This document shows positions 25,185-33,011 of a stretch of DNA of 39,910 bases, in pieces. Under the pieces are notes generated by a model. That model had not been told where the DNA came from and ran no database searches. It saw only the letters and a program-made list of their open reading frames with translations. The stretch's first letter is position 1. Every line of letters begins with the position of its first letter. Source of the DNA: an uncultured Desulfuromonadales bacterium (lineage in GTDB: Bacteria; Desulfobacterota; Desulfuromonadia; Geobacterales; CAIOGM01); NCBI GenBank assembly GCA_903929485.1, contig CAIYUY010000095.1, positions 1-39,910 of the forward strand, written 5' to 3'. The translations under genes and the position numbers were made by a program.

Positions 25185-27994
25185 GTTGCTTTTGTATGCC
25201 GGTAAAGTTGGGGGGCCACGGCGCCGGCCATGGCGCCTTCATCAAGGGTTCCGCCCAGAAAGGAGTTGATTCGAGCGGCCACGGCGGCCGGATCGCGAAG
25301 GGTATCGCCATGCTCCACGTAGAGCACCGGTATCCGCCGGATGGCCAGGAGTTTTCTGATCTGCTGCATCTGGGTGATGTAGGTATGCTTCAGGAGTGTA
25401 TCGGGGATCCGGGCCCCTTCCTTCCCCTGGGCCGCCAGCATGTCCCGTTGGGATGCCACAACTTCGTTCAGGTCGCGCATCATGAAAATCACCCCATAGC
25501 TGTTGGTCGGGTCGGCGGGGAGATGGGCCAACAGCTGCGCCACGATCTTCACGGACTTCCCGCGAGCCTCGGGGAGCCAGGCCGCGTCCCGACGGAGTCC
25601 CTTGGCCCGGGCGTCCTCGAAATACCCCTTTTCATTGTCGGCGTCGGCGGGGCGGTGATCATCAACCAGCGGCGTGATCCCTCCCGCCTCCAGCATCTGC
25701 ATCATCATTGAGGTTCCCGAGCGGGGGAGGCCGGAGACGATGGTGATGGTCTCCGCCAGGGGGGAGGTTATCTTTTTGGGGAGCTCCGGGTCCTGTTCCA
25801 AGGCGTACCGCTCTGAGGTGATGGCGGTTCGCTTGGCCTGCGGCGCCCGGGGTAACAGTGCGCCGGAGGTGATCTCCTTGATTCGCCGCCGGGCCTCTTC
25901 GGCTTTTTGCTTGTACTCCCCAGCCATGACCGGATCTTTCAGCCGTTTCTCGATGATGAAGGCGATGCGGGTCAGGGCCTGCACCATGTTGGGGTTCTGC
26001 ATGAGCGCCACCTTCAGCGCCTCCACCGCCTGTAACGGCCGACCCAGGCGATGCAACGCCACTCCCAGATAGAAATGGGCGGCGGGATTCAGGTAGGAAA
26101 GAGCGATGGCGTCCAGGGCGCAGGCAAGGGCCGGCTTGTTGCGCAGAAGCCCCAGGTTGCAGCGGCAGAGCCCCAGATGAGGCGCCGCATTCTCGCTATC
26201 GATTTCCAGCGCCCGGGTGAAGCAGGCTTGCGCCTGGCGCCACTGTTTGAGAGAGAGCAGCGCCTCCCCTTTCCGGATCTGCAGCTCCACCCCTTCGCGG
26301 TTGAACTCCTCCGCTTTTTCCAGATGAAGCAGCGCGGCGGCGGCATCCCCTTCCGCCAGGCACTGCCCGGCCAGAAGAAATTCCACCGCCTGGGGGTTGG
26401 TCCCCGTGAGGCTTCCCAGCCGCCGTAGCTCATGCCGCTCCTCATCGGTGAGCTCCTCGGGTTTGCACCCCTTGTGCTCTTCCTCCCACCGTTTCAGCAC
26501 TTCCCCGGCGCGAATTGCGCTTGTCTCGCGGGTGACAAAAAGCCGTTTCAACGCTTCTCCCGCCTGGGCTACCCGCCCCAAAGCCTGGAGAGCCTGGAGC
26601 AGGTGGATGCCGAAGCGGGATTCGTCGGGCCACCGGGCGGTGAGCTTCTCCAGCAGGGGGAGGGCGTCCGGATGCCGGTTGGCGTCCATATAGGCCCGGG
26701 CCAGATTGTAATCCAGCTCGCGGACGGTTTCCTCCAGGGCTTTTTCCAGGTCGTCCGCCGGCTTGTCAATATACCCCAGGGCCACCAGTTGGGCGATAGC
26801 TTCGCGGTTTGCCACCGGGTCAATCCGCAGCTCTTCCGGGTGGGAGCCGTCCTCGCCGGGGAGGTGGTCCCATGACGGGATGGCGGTGATGGGGAGCGGT
26901 TCACTTAAGGCGTTCACCAGAGGGGTCCCGTCCATGTCTTCGCCCACGGGGAGGCCGTAGAGGTGGAGGATGGTGGGGGTGATATCCAGCAGGGAGGCCC
27001 CGTGGATGATCTCGTCTTTCTTGATTCCCGGCCCCTTCATGACCAGAATCCCCTGCTGGCGGTGTTGGACCGCCGGACCGGCCGGTTCCACCGGGATATG
27101 CCGGGGGCGGAGGTGATCCGGATGAAAGCCGTGGTCGGAGATCAGGATGACGGTGGTCTCTTTCCCCGCCAGCTCCAGCAGCACCCCCAGCATCAGGTCA
27201 TGAAACCGGTACCCACCTTCCACTACCCCGTTGAACAGCTGGAAATCCGCCTCGTCCACCCACTCCATGCGGGGGGGATGGTAGTTCATGAAGGCGTGGC
27301 AGAAGTGGTCGATGGCGTCGAAGTAGACCCCCATGAAATCCCACGGTTCCAACTGCATGAGGGCCGTGGCTGCGGCCTGGATGCCGGCGGCGTCGGCGAT
27401 GATCTTGGCCAGGCTCTCCAGTCGGTGATCCTTTTCCTGGTCGATTTTATGGAAATCGGGGACAAAGAGCCCGATGCTCTCGGCGTTCAGTTCCTGGGGG
27501 TGGAGCCGGAGTTTTGCCAGATGTTCGGTCAGATGTTTGGGATGGATCACCCCGTCGGGGAGGGGCCAGGGCTGGTCTAGTGTCGCATTGGCCCGGGTAA
27601 AATGGTTGGAGACCATGACGCCGTTGATCGGCTCGGCGGGATGAGACGGCCACCACCCCACCACATTGGAGCGCATCCCGTGCAGATGGAGCATGTTCCA
27701 GAGCGCCCGGGTGGTCCGGGAGTAGCTGGAGACGGGACGGATACCTCCTCCTTGGGGGTTCGGTTCCGTAAAGCCGTGGATGCCGTGCTTGAACGGCCGC
27801 TTTCCGGTGGCGATGGAGGTCCAGAGCATGGGAGAGATGGCCGGGTAGAGGGTAGCCAGGTTTCCCATCACCCCTTCATTCACCATTTTATTCAGGTTGG
27901 GCATCTTCCCCGCGTCCATGAGGGGGGTGATGATCTTCCAGTCGGCGGCGTCCCAGCCGATGAGGAGAACCTTGGGCTGTTGCGGTTGCGGCAT
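25181..27994 (-). CDS. Phosphodiesterase-TPR-sulfotransferase fusion protein
   Basis: This 937-residue three-part protein starts with an alkaline-phosphatase/type I phosphodiesterase domain (about 1-400). Its metal and nucleophile residues lie in LLIGWDAADW, MLWTSIATGKRP, DAIDHFCH and ISDHGF. A TPR-like helical region follows (about 430-730; LEIDSENAAPHLGL and related). The C-terminal sulfotransferase domain has the PAPS 5'-phosphosulfate loop SGLPRSGTSMMM at 754-765 and a 3'-phosphate segment MMRDLNEVVAS near 838-848. There is no signal peptide, so it should be cytoplasmic. It couples to cysC. I infer a sulfated carbohydrate or lipid product, possibly with removal of a nucleotide or phospho-group; the substrate is unknown. 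Confidence 0.88.
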   Translation of the reverse strand: MPQPQQPKVLLIGWDAADWKIITPLMDAGKMPNLNKMVNEGVMGNLATLYPAISPMLWTSIATGKRPFKHGIHGFTEPNPQGGGIRPVSSYSRTTRALWNMLHLHGMRSNVVGWWPSHPAEPINGVMVSNHFTRANATLDQPWPLPDGVIHPKHLTEHLAKLRLHPQELNAESIGLFVPDFHKIDQEKDHRLESLAKIIADAAGIQAAATALMQLEPWDFMGVYFDAIDHFCHAFMNYHPPRMEWVDEADFQLFNGVVEGGYRFHDLMLGVLLELAGKETTVILISDHGFHPDHLRPRHIPVEPAGPAVQHRQQGILVMKGPGIKKDEIIHGASLLDITPTILHLYGLPVGEDMDGTPLVNALSEPLPITAIPSWDHLPGEDGSHPEELRIDPVANREAIAQLVALGYIDKPADDLEKALEETVRELDYNLARAYMDANRHPDALPLLEKLTARWPDESRFGIHLLQALQALGRVAQAGEALKRLFVTRETSAIRAGEVLKRWEEEHKGCKPEELTDEERHELRRLGSLTGTNPQAVEFLLAGQCLAEGDAAAALLHLEKAEEFNREGVELQIRKGEALLSLKQWRQAQACFTRALEIDSENAAPHLGLCRCNLGLLRNKPALACALDAIALSYLNPAAHFYLGVALHRLGRPLQAVEALKVALMQNPNMVQALTRIAFIIEKRLKDPVMAGEYKQKAEEARRRIKEITSGALLPRAPQAKRTAITSERYALEQDPELPKKITSPLAETITIVSGLPRSGTSMMMQMLEAGGITPLVDDHRPADADNEKGYFEDARAKGLRRDAAWLPEARGKSVKIVAQLLAHLPADPTNSYGVIFMMRDLNEVVASQRDMLAAQGKEGARIPDTLLKHTYITQMQQIRKLLAIRRIPVLYVEHGDTLRDPAAVAARINSFLGGTLDEGAMAGAVAPQLYRHTKAT

Positions 27995-28018
27995 GAACGG
28001 TCCTTGTGAGGGGGATCT

Positions 28019-28046
28019 GTAGAGGCACGGCGCGCCGTGCCCCTAC
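28019..28046. repeat. Short palindrome at PEP-CTERM stop codon
   Basis: GTAGAGGCACGGC and its inverse GCCGTGCCCCTAC face each other with one mismatch. The right end supplies the TAG stop of the PEP-CTERM gene. It belongs to the same GTAGGGGC family as the insertion inside mod. Confidence 0.75.
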
Positions 28047-28681
28047 GCCTCTTTTTCCTTTTGCCGTTTGCGGAAGAGCACCAATCCTCCGGCCCCCATG
28101 GCGATGAGCGCCAGGGAGGTCGGTTCGGGGACGGCCGAGACGCCGACGGTGTCGCCAGCCAGAATGGGAGTGTTGGGGATGTCTTCGTAGCCCCAGTCCT
28201 TGACAATATAAGAAAAATCGGCGGAAGTGTTGATGTAATTTGCAATCTCAATCCAGCCGAATTTTAAACCGGTTCCGGACCCTATGGTGAAACCAATATA
28301 ACCGTTTTTATTTATGCGGACAGAGCTGGAGCTGAAAGTATTTGGACCAATTGGTGCGCTTTTGTTGAAAAGGCCGGACCGCATTTTGGCTAAACCACCA
28401 ACTTTGGCATTTGCGTATGTGTTGGCTATATAGAGTGTCTTTAAGGGCCCAGATCCGGTGCTACTCCATTTTGCACTATTTATAAAACTGAATACATTGC
28501 CATTTATTGATGTTTTTTCTGTTTGCCCTAACGGTACGCTCAGGTTCAAATGGTTGTTGCCGATGTGGGTGGTGATAACCGAGGCCTCCGCCGGTCCCGC
28601 CGCTGCCAGAACCGCGCCCGCCGTCGCCATATAGGCTAACAGTCGCCTATCATCCACTTTAAACTTTTTTAATGCTTCCAT
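28043..28681 (-). CDS. PEP-CTERM sorting-signal protein
   Basis: This 212-residue exported protein has an N-terminal signal region (about 14-34, ending AEASVI), a beta-rich body with Gly/Ser/Asn-rich segments, and a C-terminal PEP-CTERM tail: VPEPTS, a hydrophobic helix (LALIAMGAGGLVLF) and a basic end (RKRQKEKEA). Such tails are processed by exosortase and connect the protein with exopolysaccharide export. No exosortase gene is in the window. AGGAGC precedes the ATG. The upstream region has a sigma-54-like promoter and tandem 16-mers. The next gene downstream is the sulfotransferase fusion. Confidence 0.92.
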   Translation of the reverse strand: MEALKKFKVDDRRLLAYMATAGAVLAAAGPAEASVITTHIGNNHLNLSVPLGQTEKTSINGNVFSFINSAKWSSTGSGPLKTLYIANTYANAKVGGLAKMRSGLFNKSAPIGPNTFSSSSVRINKNGYIGFTIGSGTGLKFGWIEIANYINTSADFSYIVKDWGYEDIPNTPILAGDTVGVSAVPEPTSLALIAMGAGGLVLFRKRQKEKEA

Positions 28682-28750
28682 GATTTTTGCTCCTCTTCAT
28701 GTGGCTGTTGGATTTATGGTGGTTCTCGGCGAAAACTTTGTGAAAAAACG

Positions 28751-28767
28751 TGCAAGTTCATGTCCAT
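28751..28767 (-). promoter_or_regulatory. Sigma-54-like -24/-12 promoter of PEP-CTERM gene
   Basis: On the minus strand ATGGACATGAACTTGCA has the invariant GG and GC exactly 10 bp apart and the TTGCA of the -12 element. The CAC of the consensus -24 (TGGCAC) is ACA here. The site is about 70 bp before the start codon, which is a suitable distance. PEP-CTERM genes are known to be controlled by the PrsK/PrsR and sigma-54 system in other bacteria. Confidence 0.5.
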
Positions 28768-29026
28768 AACAGTTTTTTTACTGCATTATTTTTCCTTGGT
28801 GCAGGGAACGTTTATTTCGGCCGATGTCGGCACCGGTGAGTGAGTGGTATTCGTGAGAGCCGATAACGCTAATACTCTATTTTTATTTAATATTGTTGGA
28901 TATGGACTGTTCGGAGCCTGGCGCCGGCGATGCGGGAGAGCGGGTAATAACGGCGTGAAAGGGAGAAAGAAGGCGCGAAAGAAGGAGAGCGAACGGGCGG
29001 ACAAATAGCGACGCCGGCGGAGAAAC

Positions 29027-29064
29027 TGTAAAGAAATCCGACAAAAAGTGTAAAGAAAACCGAC
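29027..29064. promoter_or_regulatory. Tandem 16-mers, possible enhancer
   Basis: TGTAAAGAAATCCGAC (29027-29042) and TGTAAAGAAAACCGAC (29049-29064) differ in one base and begin 22 bp apart, which is about two helical turns. They stand roughly 285 bp upstream of the sigma-54-like promoter at 28751-28767, a distance that suits an upstream activator site. Confidence 0.5.
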
Positions 29065-29065
29065 G

Positions 29066-29181
29066 GCTTCGACTCCCCTTCGACTTCCCTTCGACTCCGC
29101 TCAGGGACTACGCTCAGCCACCGGACTCCCCCTCGCCCCGTCCCTCCTTCGACCATGCCTGTCCTGAGCGTCGTCGAAGGA
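29066..29181. repeat. CTTCGACTCCGCTCAGG-type repeat
   Basis: Copies of TTCGACTYCC in tandem (29066-29098) lead into GCTCAGGGACTACGCTCAG. The second part, CCTTCGACCATGCCTG then CCTGAGCGTCGTCGAAGG, forms an inverted arrangement with the first. No gene covers this or the rest of 28682-29239 apart from the regulatory sites listed. Confidence 0.6.
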
Positions 29182-29239
29182 CTCAGGACGGGTCTCCCAC
29201 CGGGGAGAGGGGTGGTTGGGATGTGGAAGGGTTGGCATT

Positions 29240-29460
29240 TCAGGCACTCTCCACCTGGAATCCCACGATGTTCCTGCTCTCCCGGCTGAATTCCACGCCG
29301 ATGAGGCTGATCGGTTCATCGTACTGCCGGTATTTCTCCGCATATCCTCTGCTCTTCAGCTGGGCCGGCGCCTTCCCTTGGGGAGCCATCTCCACGTAGT
29401 AATAACCTTTTTCGCGGATCTCCCGGAAGGTCTGAATTCCGATGGGGAGTTTTTTTTCAT
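29240..29460 (-). pseudogene. Deleted, frameshifted AAA-ATPase/PD-(D/E)XK gene remnant
   Basis: The beginning KKLPIGIQTFREIREKGYYYV matches the start of the AAA-ATPase-like/PD-(D/E)XK (DUF1703) family. The end (EKYRQYDEPISLIGVEFS, then RNIVGFQVES) matches the C-terminus of the same family. About 450 residues that should lie between are missing. In addition, the ATG is followed by eight A residues, while the frame needs a multiple of three, so the start is one base out of frame. The start ATG at 29460 and stop at 29242-29240 belong to different frames. It is a clear decayed gene. Confidence 0.7.
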
Positions 29461-29601
29461 GATGTACCTCATGAATAATGGAGGATCTTCCCGGGGAGGC
29501 TCCGTATGTCCCTTACGACGTTATTTCTCCGCCGGTTCCGCAATCTTACCACACCTTGCAATATTACTTGCTATCTTTGAGTCGCGCCGCACTTTCGGGG
29601 A

Positions 29602-29630
29602 TTAACTTTTTCCCTCGTTTCTGCTAGTAT
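29602..29630 (+). promoter_or_regulatory. Sigma-70-type promoter ahead of rluD leader
   Basis: A -35 box TTAACT (29602-29607), a 17-bp spacer and a -10 box TAGTAT (29625-29630) lie 100 bp before the rluD start. Transcription would begin near 29637 and run through the hairpin at 29685-29716. Confidence 0.45.
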
Positions 29631-29684
29631 GCGGGGATGCCGGAGTTCCCGATCCGGTGATCATCAAAAAACGTATCGAACCGA

Positions 29685-29716
29685 CGAGGCGCGGCAGGGT
29701 AACCGCGCCTCGTTTT
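29685..29716 (+). terminator. Terminator-like hairpin in rluD leader
   Basis: Ten-bp perfect arms (CGAGGCGCGG at 29685-29694, inverse at 29703-29712) are followed by TTTT. It lies between the promoter and the rluD start codon, so it may be an attenuator or the 3' end of a short RNA. Confidence 0.6.
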
Positions 29717-29730
29717 GTGTGGGCGCTCAT

Positions 29731-30681
29731 ATGGAAACTAGAAACTTTATCGCTCCTTCCCAGGAGACCTTTTCCCGTCTTGATCTGGTGATCCGCCGGG
29801 AGATGACCGAATTGAGCCGTTCCACGGTGCAACGGCTCATTGAAGAGGGGCGCGTAACGGTGAACGGCCAACCGGAACGCGCATCGCTCAAGCTGAAAGG
29901 GGGCGAAGATGTTTGCGTCATCGTTCCCGCTCCCGTTCCAGCCGAGCCGATGGCGGAGGAGATCCCCCTGGAGATCCTCCATGAGGATGCCGACCTGGTG
30001 GTAATCAACAAACCTGCCGGCATGGTGGTTCACCAGGGGGCGGGAAACAGCAGCGGCACCTTGGTGAACGCCCTCCTGGGGCATTGTCATGATCTCTCGG
30101 GGATCGGCGGCGAACTCCGTCCGGGGATCGTCCACCGCATCGATAAGGATACCTCCGGCATCCTGGTGGCGGCCAAGAACGACCGGGCTCACCAGGGGTT
30201 GGCGGAACAGTTTCGGCTCCACACGGTCAAGCGGGTATATCGGGCCATCGTTTTTGGCGGGCCGCTGGAAGAGAGCGGGCGGATCGAGTCGGAGATTGGC
30301 CGCCATCCGGTGGATCGCAAAAAAATGTCGTCAACGGCGCGTCACGGCAAGCGGGCTGTTACTCGCTGGAAGGTTCTGACCCGTTATCCGCGGTTGACGT
30401 TTCTGGAACTTCGGCTGGAGACCGGACGGACGCACCAGATCCGGGTTCATCTCTCGGAGAAGGGGCATCAATTGGTGGGGGATGAGGTCTATGGCGGCGG
30501 GAGTCGTCTGGCCGGGATAACCGACAGTCGCCTGAAGAAGCTGATCCTGGATCTGAATCGCCAAGCCCTTCACGCCATGACCCTCGGCTTCATCCATCCC
30601 GTGGACGGACGCTACCTGGAGTTCACCACCCCGTTGCCCGATGACATGCAGCGGATACTTGATTATCTGGAGAAGTCATGA
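29731..30681 (+). CDS. rluD: RluD-type 23S rRNA pseudouridine synthase
   Basis: This 316-residue protein has an N-terminal S4 domain (about 15-70; LSRSTVQRLIEEGRVTVNG) and the RluA-family catalytic domain, with the active Asp in GIVHRIDKDTSGILV. RTHQIRVHL is also conserved. It should form pseudouridines in helix 69 of 23S rRNA, although RluC/RluD separation is not certain. The ATG at 29731 starts the conserved part and has no strong ribosome site. Its stop overlaps the next start (ATGA), so pgeF is coupled to it. Confidence 0.92.
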   Translation: METRNFIAPSQETFSRLDLVIRREMTELSRSTVQRLIEEGRVTVNGQPERASLKLKGGEDVCVIVPAPVPAEPMAEEIPLEILHEDADLVVINKPAGMVVHQGAGNSSGTLVNALLGHCHDLSGIGGELRPGIVHRIDKDTSGILVAAKNDRAHQGLAEQFRLHTVKRVYRAIVFGGPLEESGRIESEIGRHPVDRKKMSSTARHGKRAVTRWKVLTRYPRLTFLELRLETGRTHQIRVHLSEKGHQLVGDEVYGGGSRLAGITDSRLKKLILDLNRQALHAMTLGFIHPVDGRYLEFTTPLPDDMQRILDYLEKS

Positions 30682-31475
30682 AGCAGAGTAAAGCCGATAA
30701 AATCCATTACCTTGAACCGGAACTTTTCACCGCCTCCGGGATATCGTCCCATGGGTTCACGACCCGCCACGAAGGGGTCTCTCGCCCCCCCTACAATTCA
30801 TTGAACCTGGGGACGACCACCCTGGACGCAGCTCATAATGTGGAAGGGAATCGCCACCTTCTTGCTAACGCCTTCGGCGGCGGTCCGGAGCGGTTCGTGG
30901 CCGTCACCCAGGTCCATGGCGTCGATCTTCTGGTCATCGATACTCCCAACCCGGACTATCTTCACTTTCAGCGGCTGACATGTGACGGGATCATCACCAA
31001 TCAACCGGAGGTCATGATCGCGGTGAGTGTCGCTGACTGTGTGCCGCTGCTCCTCCTGGACCCGGAGAAGAGAGTCGTCGCGGCGCTTCACGCCGGGTGG
31101 AAGGGGACAGCCGGGAACATTAGCGCCAAGGGGGTGGCGGCCATGGTGGAGCTCTTCGGCTCCGATCCCTCCCGGATACTCGCCGCCGTCGGTCCGGCCA
31201 TCAGCCCCTGTTGTTACGAAGTGGATCTCCCTGTCCTGGAGGCTTTTCGCAGCCAAGGTGGGGGGTATGAGCGGTTTGCGGAACCCTCGGGAGAGGGGAA
31301 GTGGCGGCTGGACATGTCGGCGGCAAACGTGGCGCAGCTCCGCGATGCCGGTCTGGGGGAAGAGAACATCGAGGTCGCGCCGCACTGTGTTTCCTGCACC
31401 TCCGAACTCTTTTTCTCCCACCGCCGGGACAACGGCGTCACCGGGAGACAGATGGGTTTCATCATGCTTAAATAA
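30678..31475 (+). CDS. pgeF: Multicopper polyphenol oxidase/PgeF family (YfiH)
   Basis: This 265-residue YfiH/laccase-domain protein has the family's metal-site residues in VTQVHGVDLL, VADCVPLLLL and LHAGWKGTAGN, and a later PCCYEV. PgeF removes wrong amino acids from peptidoglycan precursors in E. coli, and the family has purine-nucleoside activities reported elsewhere. Start overlaps rluD by four bases, a frequently seen arrangement for this pair. GGAG stands 8 bp before the ATG. Confidence 0.93.
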   Translation: MKQSKADKIHYLEPELFTASGISSHGFTTRHEGVSRPPYNSLNLGTTTLDAAHNVEGNRHLLANAFGGGPERFVAVTQVHGVDLLVIDTPNPDYLHFQRLTCDGIITNQPEVMIAVSVADCVPLLLLDPEKRVVAALHAGWKGTAGNISAKGVAAMVELFGSDPSRILAAVGPAISPCCYEVDLPVLEAFRSQGGGYERFAEPSGEGKWRLDMSAANVAQLRDAGLGEENIEVAPHCVSCTSELFFSHRRDNGVTGRQMGFIMLK

Positions 31476-31508
31476 AACAGGTCCCCGGTCCCGGAAAGGA
31501 TTTCTGAC

Positions 31509-32306
31509 ATGAATGCAATCATAAACGGTATTTCCCTGGCCTATGACGATGTGGGGAGCGGTCCGGTGCTGCTCCTCATCCATGGCTTTCCGCTCTGCCG
31601 GAAGATGTGGCGTCCGCAATTGAACGCCCTTCCCGGCGCCGGGTTTCGGGTTGTCGCCCCGGACCTGAGGGGGTTTGGCGATAGCGACGCCCCGGATGGT
31701 CCCTACTCCATGGATCTTTTTGCCGATGATTTGGTGGCGTTGCTGGATCATCTGGATATCCCCAGGGCGGTGGTGGGGGGGATGTCCATGGGTGGCTATG
31801 TCCTCTTTAACCTCCTGGAACGCTATCCGGAAAGGATCTCCGGCGCCTGTTTCATCACCACACGCGCCCATGCCGACGACGCGGAGGGGAAGGAACAACG
31901 GCTGAAGCTTGCCCAAGGGGTCATGAAGTTTGGTCCGGATGTCATCGTCGAATCCTTCGAGCAGGTTCTCTTTGCCAGGGAAAGTCTGCTGGAGCGACCG
32001 AAGCTGGTGGGGGAGGTCTATGGCTGGATGACCGGAACCGATTCGCGGGGGCTGGCCGGTGGTCTTTTAGCCATGCGTGAACGGAAGGATTACACCGAAC
32101 TCCTGGGTTCTTTTCATTGCCCGGCGCTGGCCATGGGCGCCGAGGATGACAGGGCGGCGCCGCTGGAGAGGGCCTGGGAGATTGCCGCCGGCATTCCCGG
32201 TTGCCGTCTCGGCGTCATTCCCCATGCCGGCCATATGGCGAACCTGGAAAATCCCGGCGCCTTCAATGATTGTCTGCTGGAATTTCTCCGGTCGCTTCAG
32301 AGTTGA
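31509..32306 (+). CDS. Alpha/beta-fold hydrolase
   Basis: This 265-residue protein is a classical alpha/beta hydrolase. The oxyanion strand is LLLIHGFPLC, the nucleophile is S93 (GGMSMGGYVL), the acid lies in MGAEDDRAAP and the base is His in PHAGHMANLENP. The substrate cannot be told from sequence; it may be an esterase, haloperoxidase-like or dienelactone-type enzyme. It follows pgeF by 33 bp and may be part of that operon. Its 3' end overlaps the convergent PLD gene by 10 bp. Confidence 0.88.
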   Translation: MNAIINGISLAYDDVGSGPVLLLIHGFPLCRKMWRPQLNALPGAGFRVVAPDLRGFGDSDAPDGPYSMDLFADDLVALLDHLDIPRAVVGGMSMGGYVLFNLLERYPERISGACFITTRAHADDAEGKEQRLKLAQGVMKFGPDVIVESFEQVLFARESLLERPKLVGEVYGWMTGTDSRGLAGGLLAMRERKDYTELLGSFHCPALAMGAEDDRAAPLERAWEIAAGIPGCRLGVIPHAGHMANLENPGAFNDCLLEFLRSLQS

Positions 32307-32854
32307 TTGAGATAGGCAAGGGTCTCACCGGCGATTTCCGGGGAGTCGATGAGGACGGAAAGCTCATGGTTCTGCCGGAGCGCCCCTTGGGTCAGGTTGT
32401 GGCTCCCCAGGAAAACGAAACGGCCGTCGATGACGGTTACCTTCAGATGGGTCACCACCTCGGGGGTATCGAAAAAGACCTTGACCCCTCCACGGGCCAG
32501 CAGGGAGGCGGTATGGAGATTTTCCTCATTCAGCCGGTCTTTCCGCAGGCTCTTTTCCAGGATCACCCGGACCTCCACCCCCCGTCGGCGCGCCCGGACC
32601 AACTCCTCCAGGATTTTTTCCGACTCGTTTTTTCCTTGGACCACGAAGAGATAGTAGGAGCAGACGATATTTTTGCGGGCGTTTTTTATACCGCTCATGA
32701 GTGTGCCCGAAAACTCAGAGTCTTTCAGCAGGGTGACCCCGGCATTATGCGGTTCGGCGGCGGAAAGGGACGGATCGGAGGCGATGCCCAAGAGGAGCGT
32801 CGCAAGGAGGGTGTAGAGAGTTGCCCTGTTCATATTTTTGCCCGTACCATTCAT
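32297..32854 (-). CDS. Phospholipase D-like exported nuclease family protein
   Basis: This protein of about 178-185 residues has a signal peptide (NRATLYTLLATLLLGIASDPSLSA) and a single PLD domain. The catalytic HxKx4D motif is HLKVTVIDG, followed by the conserved GSHNLTQGALRQNHEL. Single-motif members of this size dimerise and include periplasmic nucleases of the Nuc type. The first or the eighth codon (both ATG) may be the start; neither has a strong ribosome site. It overlaps the hydrolase at its 3' end. Confidence 0.85.
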   Translation of the reverse strand: MNGTGKNMNRATLYTLLATLLLGIASDPSLSAAEPHNAGVTLLKDSEFSGTLMSGIKNARKNIVCSYYLFVVQGKNESEKILEELVRARRRGVEVRVILEKSLRKDRLNEENLHTASLLARGGVKVFFDTPEVVTHLKVTVIDGRFVFLGSHNLTQGALRQNHELSVLIDSPEIAGETLAYLNQL

Positions 32855-32934
32855 TAAATCCGAGTGAAAAGCTTTTTGTATGATGCTGAATTGTTACTAT
32901 CCGTGGTGTCAACCGCTACAGCTTAAAAAATATC

Positions 32935-32963
32935 TTGAAAAAGTGCAAGCGGCATTCTATTAA
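32935..32963 (+). promoter_or_regulatory. Sigma-70-type promoter of hemE
   Basis: TTGAAA (32935-32940), 17 bp and TATTAA (32958-32963) lie about 48 bp before the hemE start codon, giving a leader of some 40 bases. Confidence 0.55.
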
Positions 32964-33011
32964 TGGGAGAGAAATCTTTCCAAACCGCCATTTCCGAAAG
33001 GAGTAATTTGT

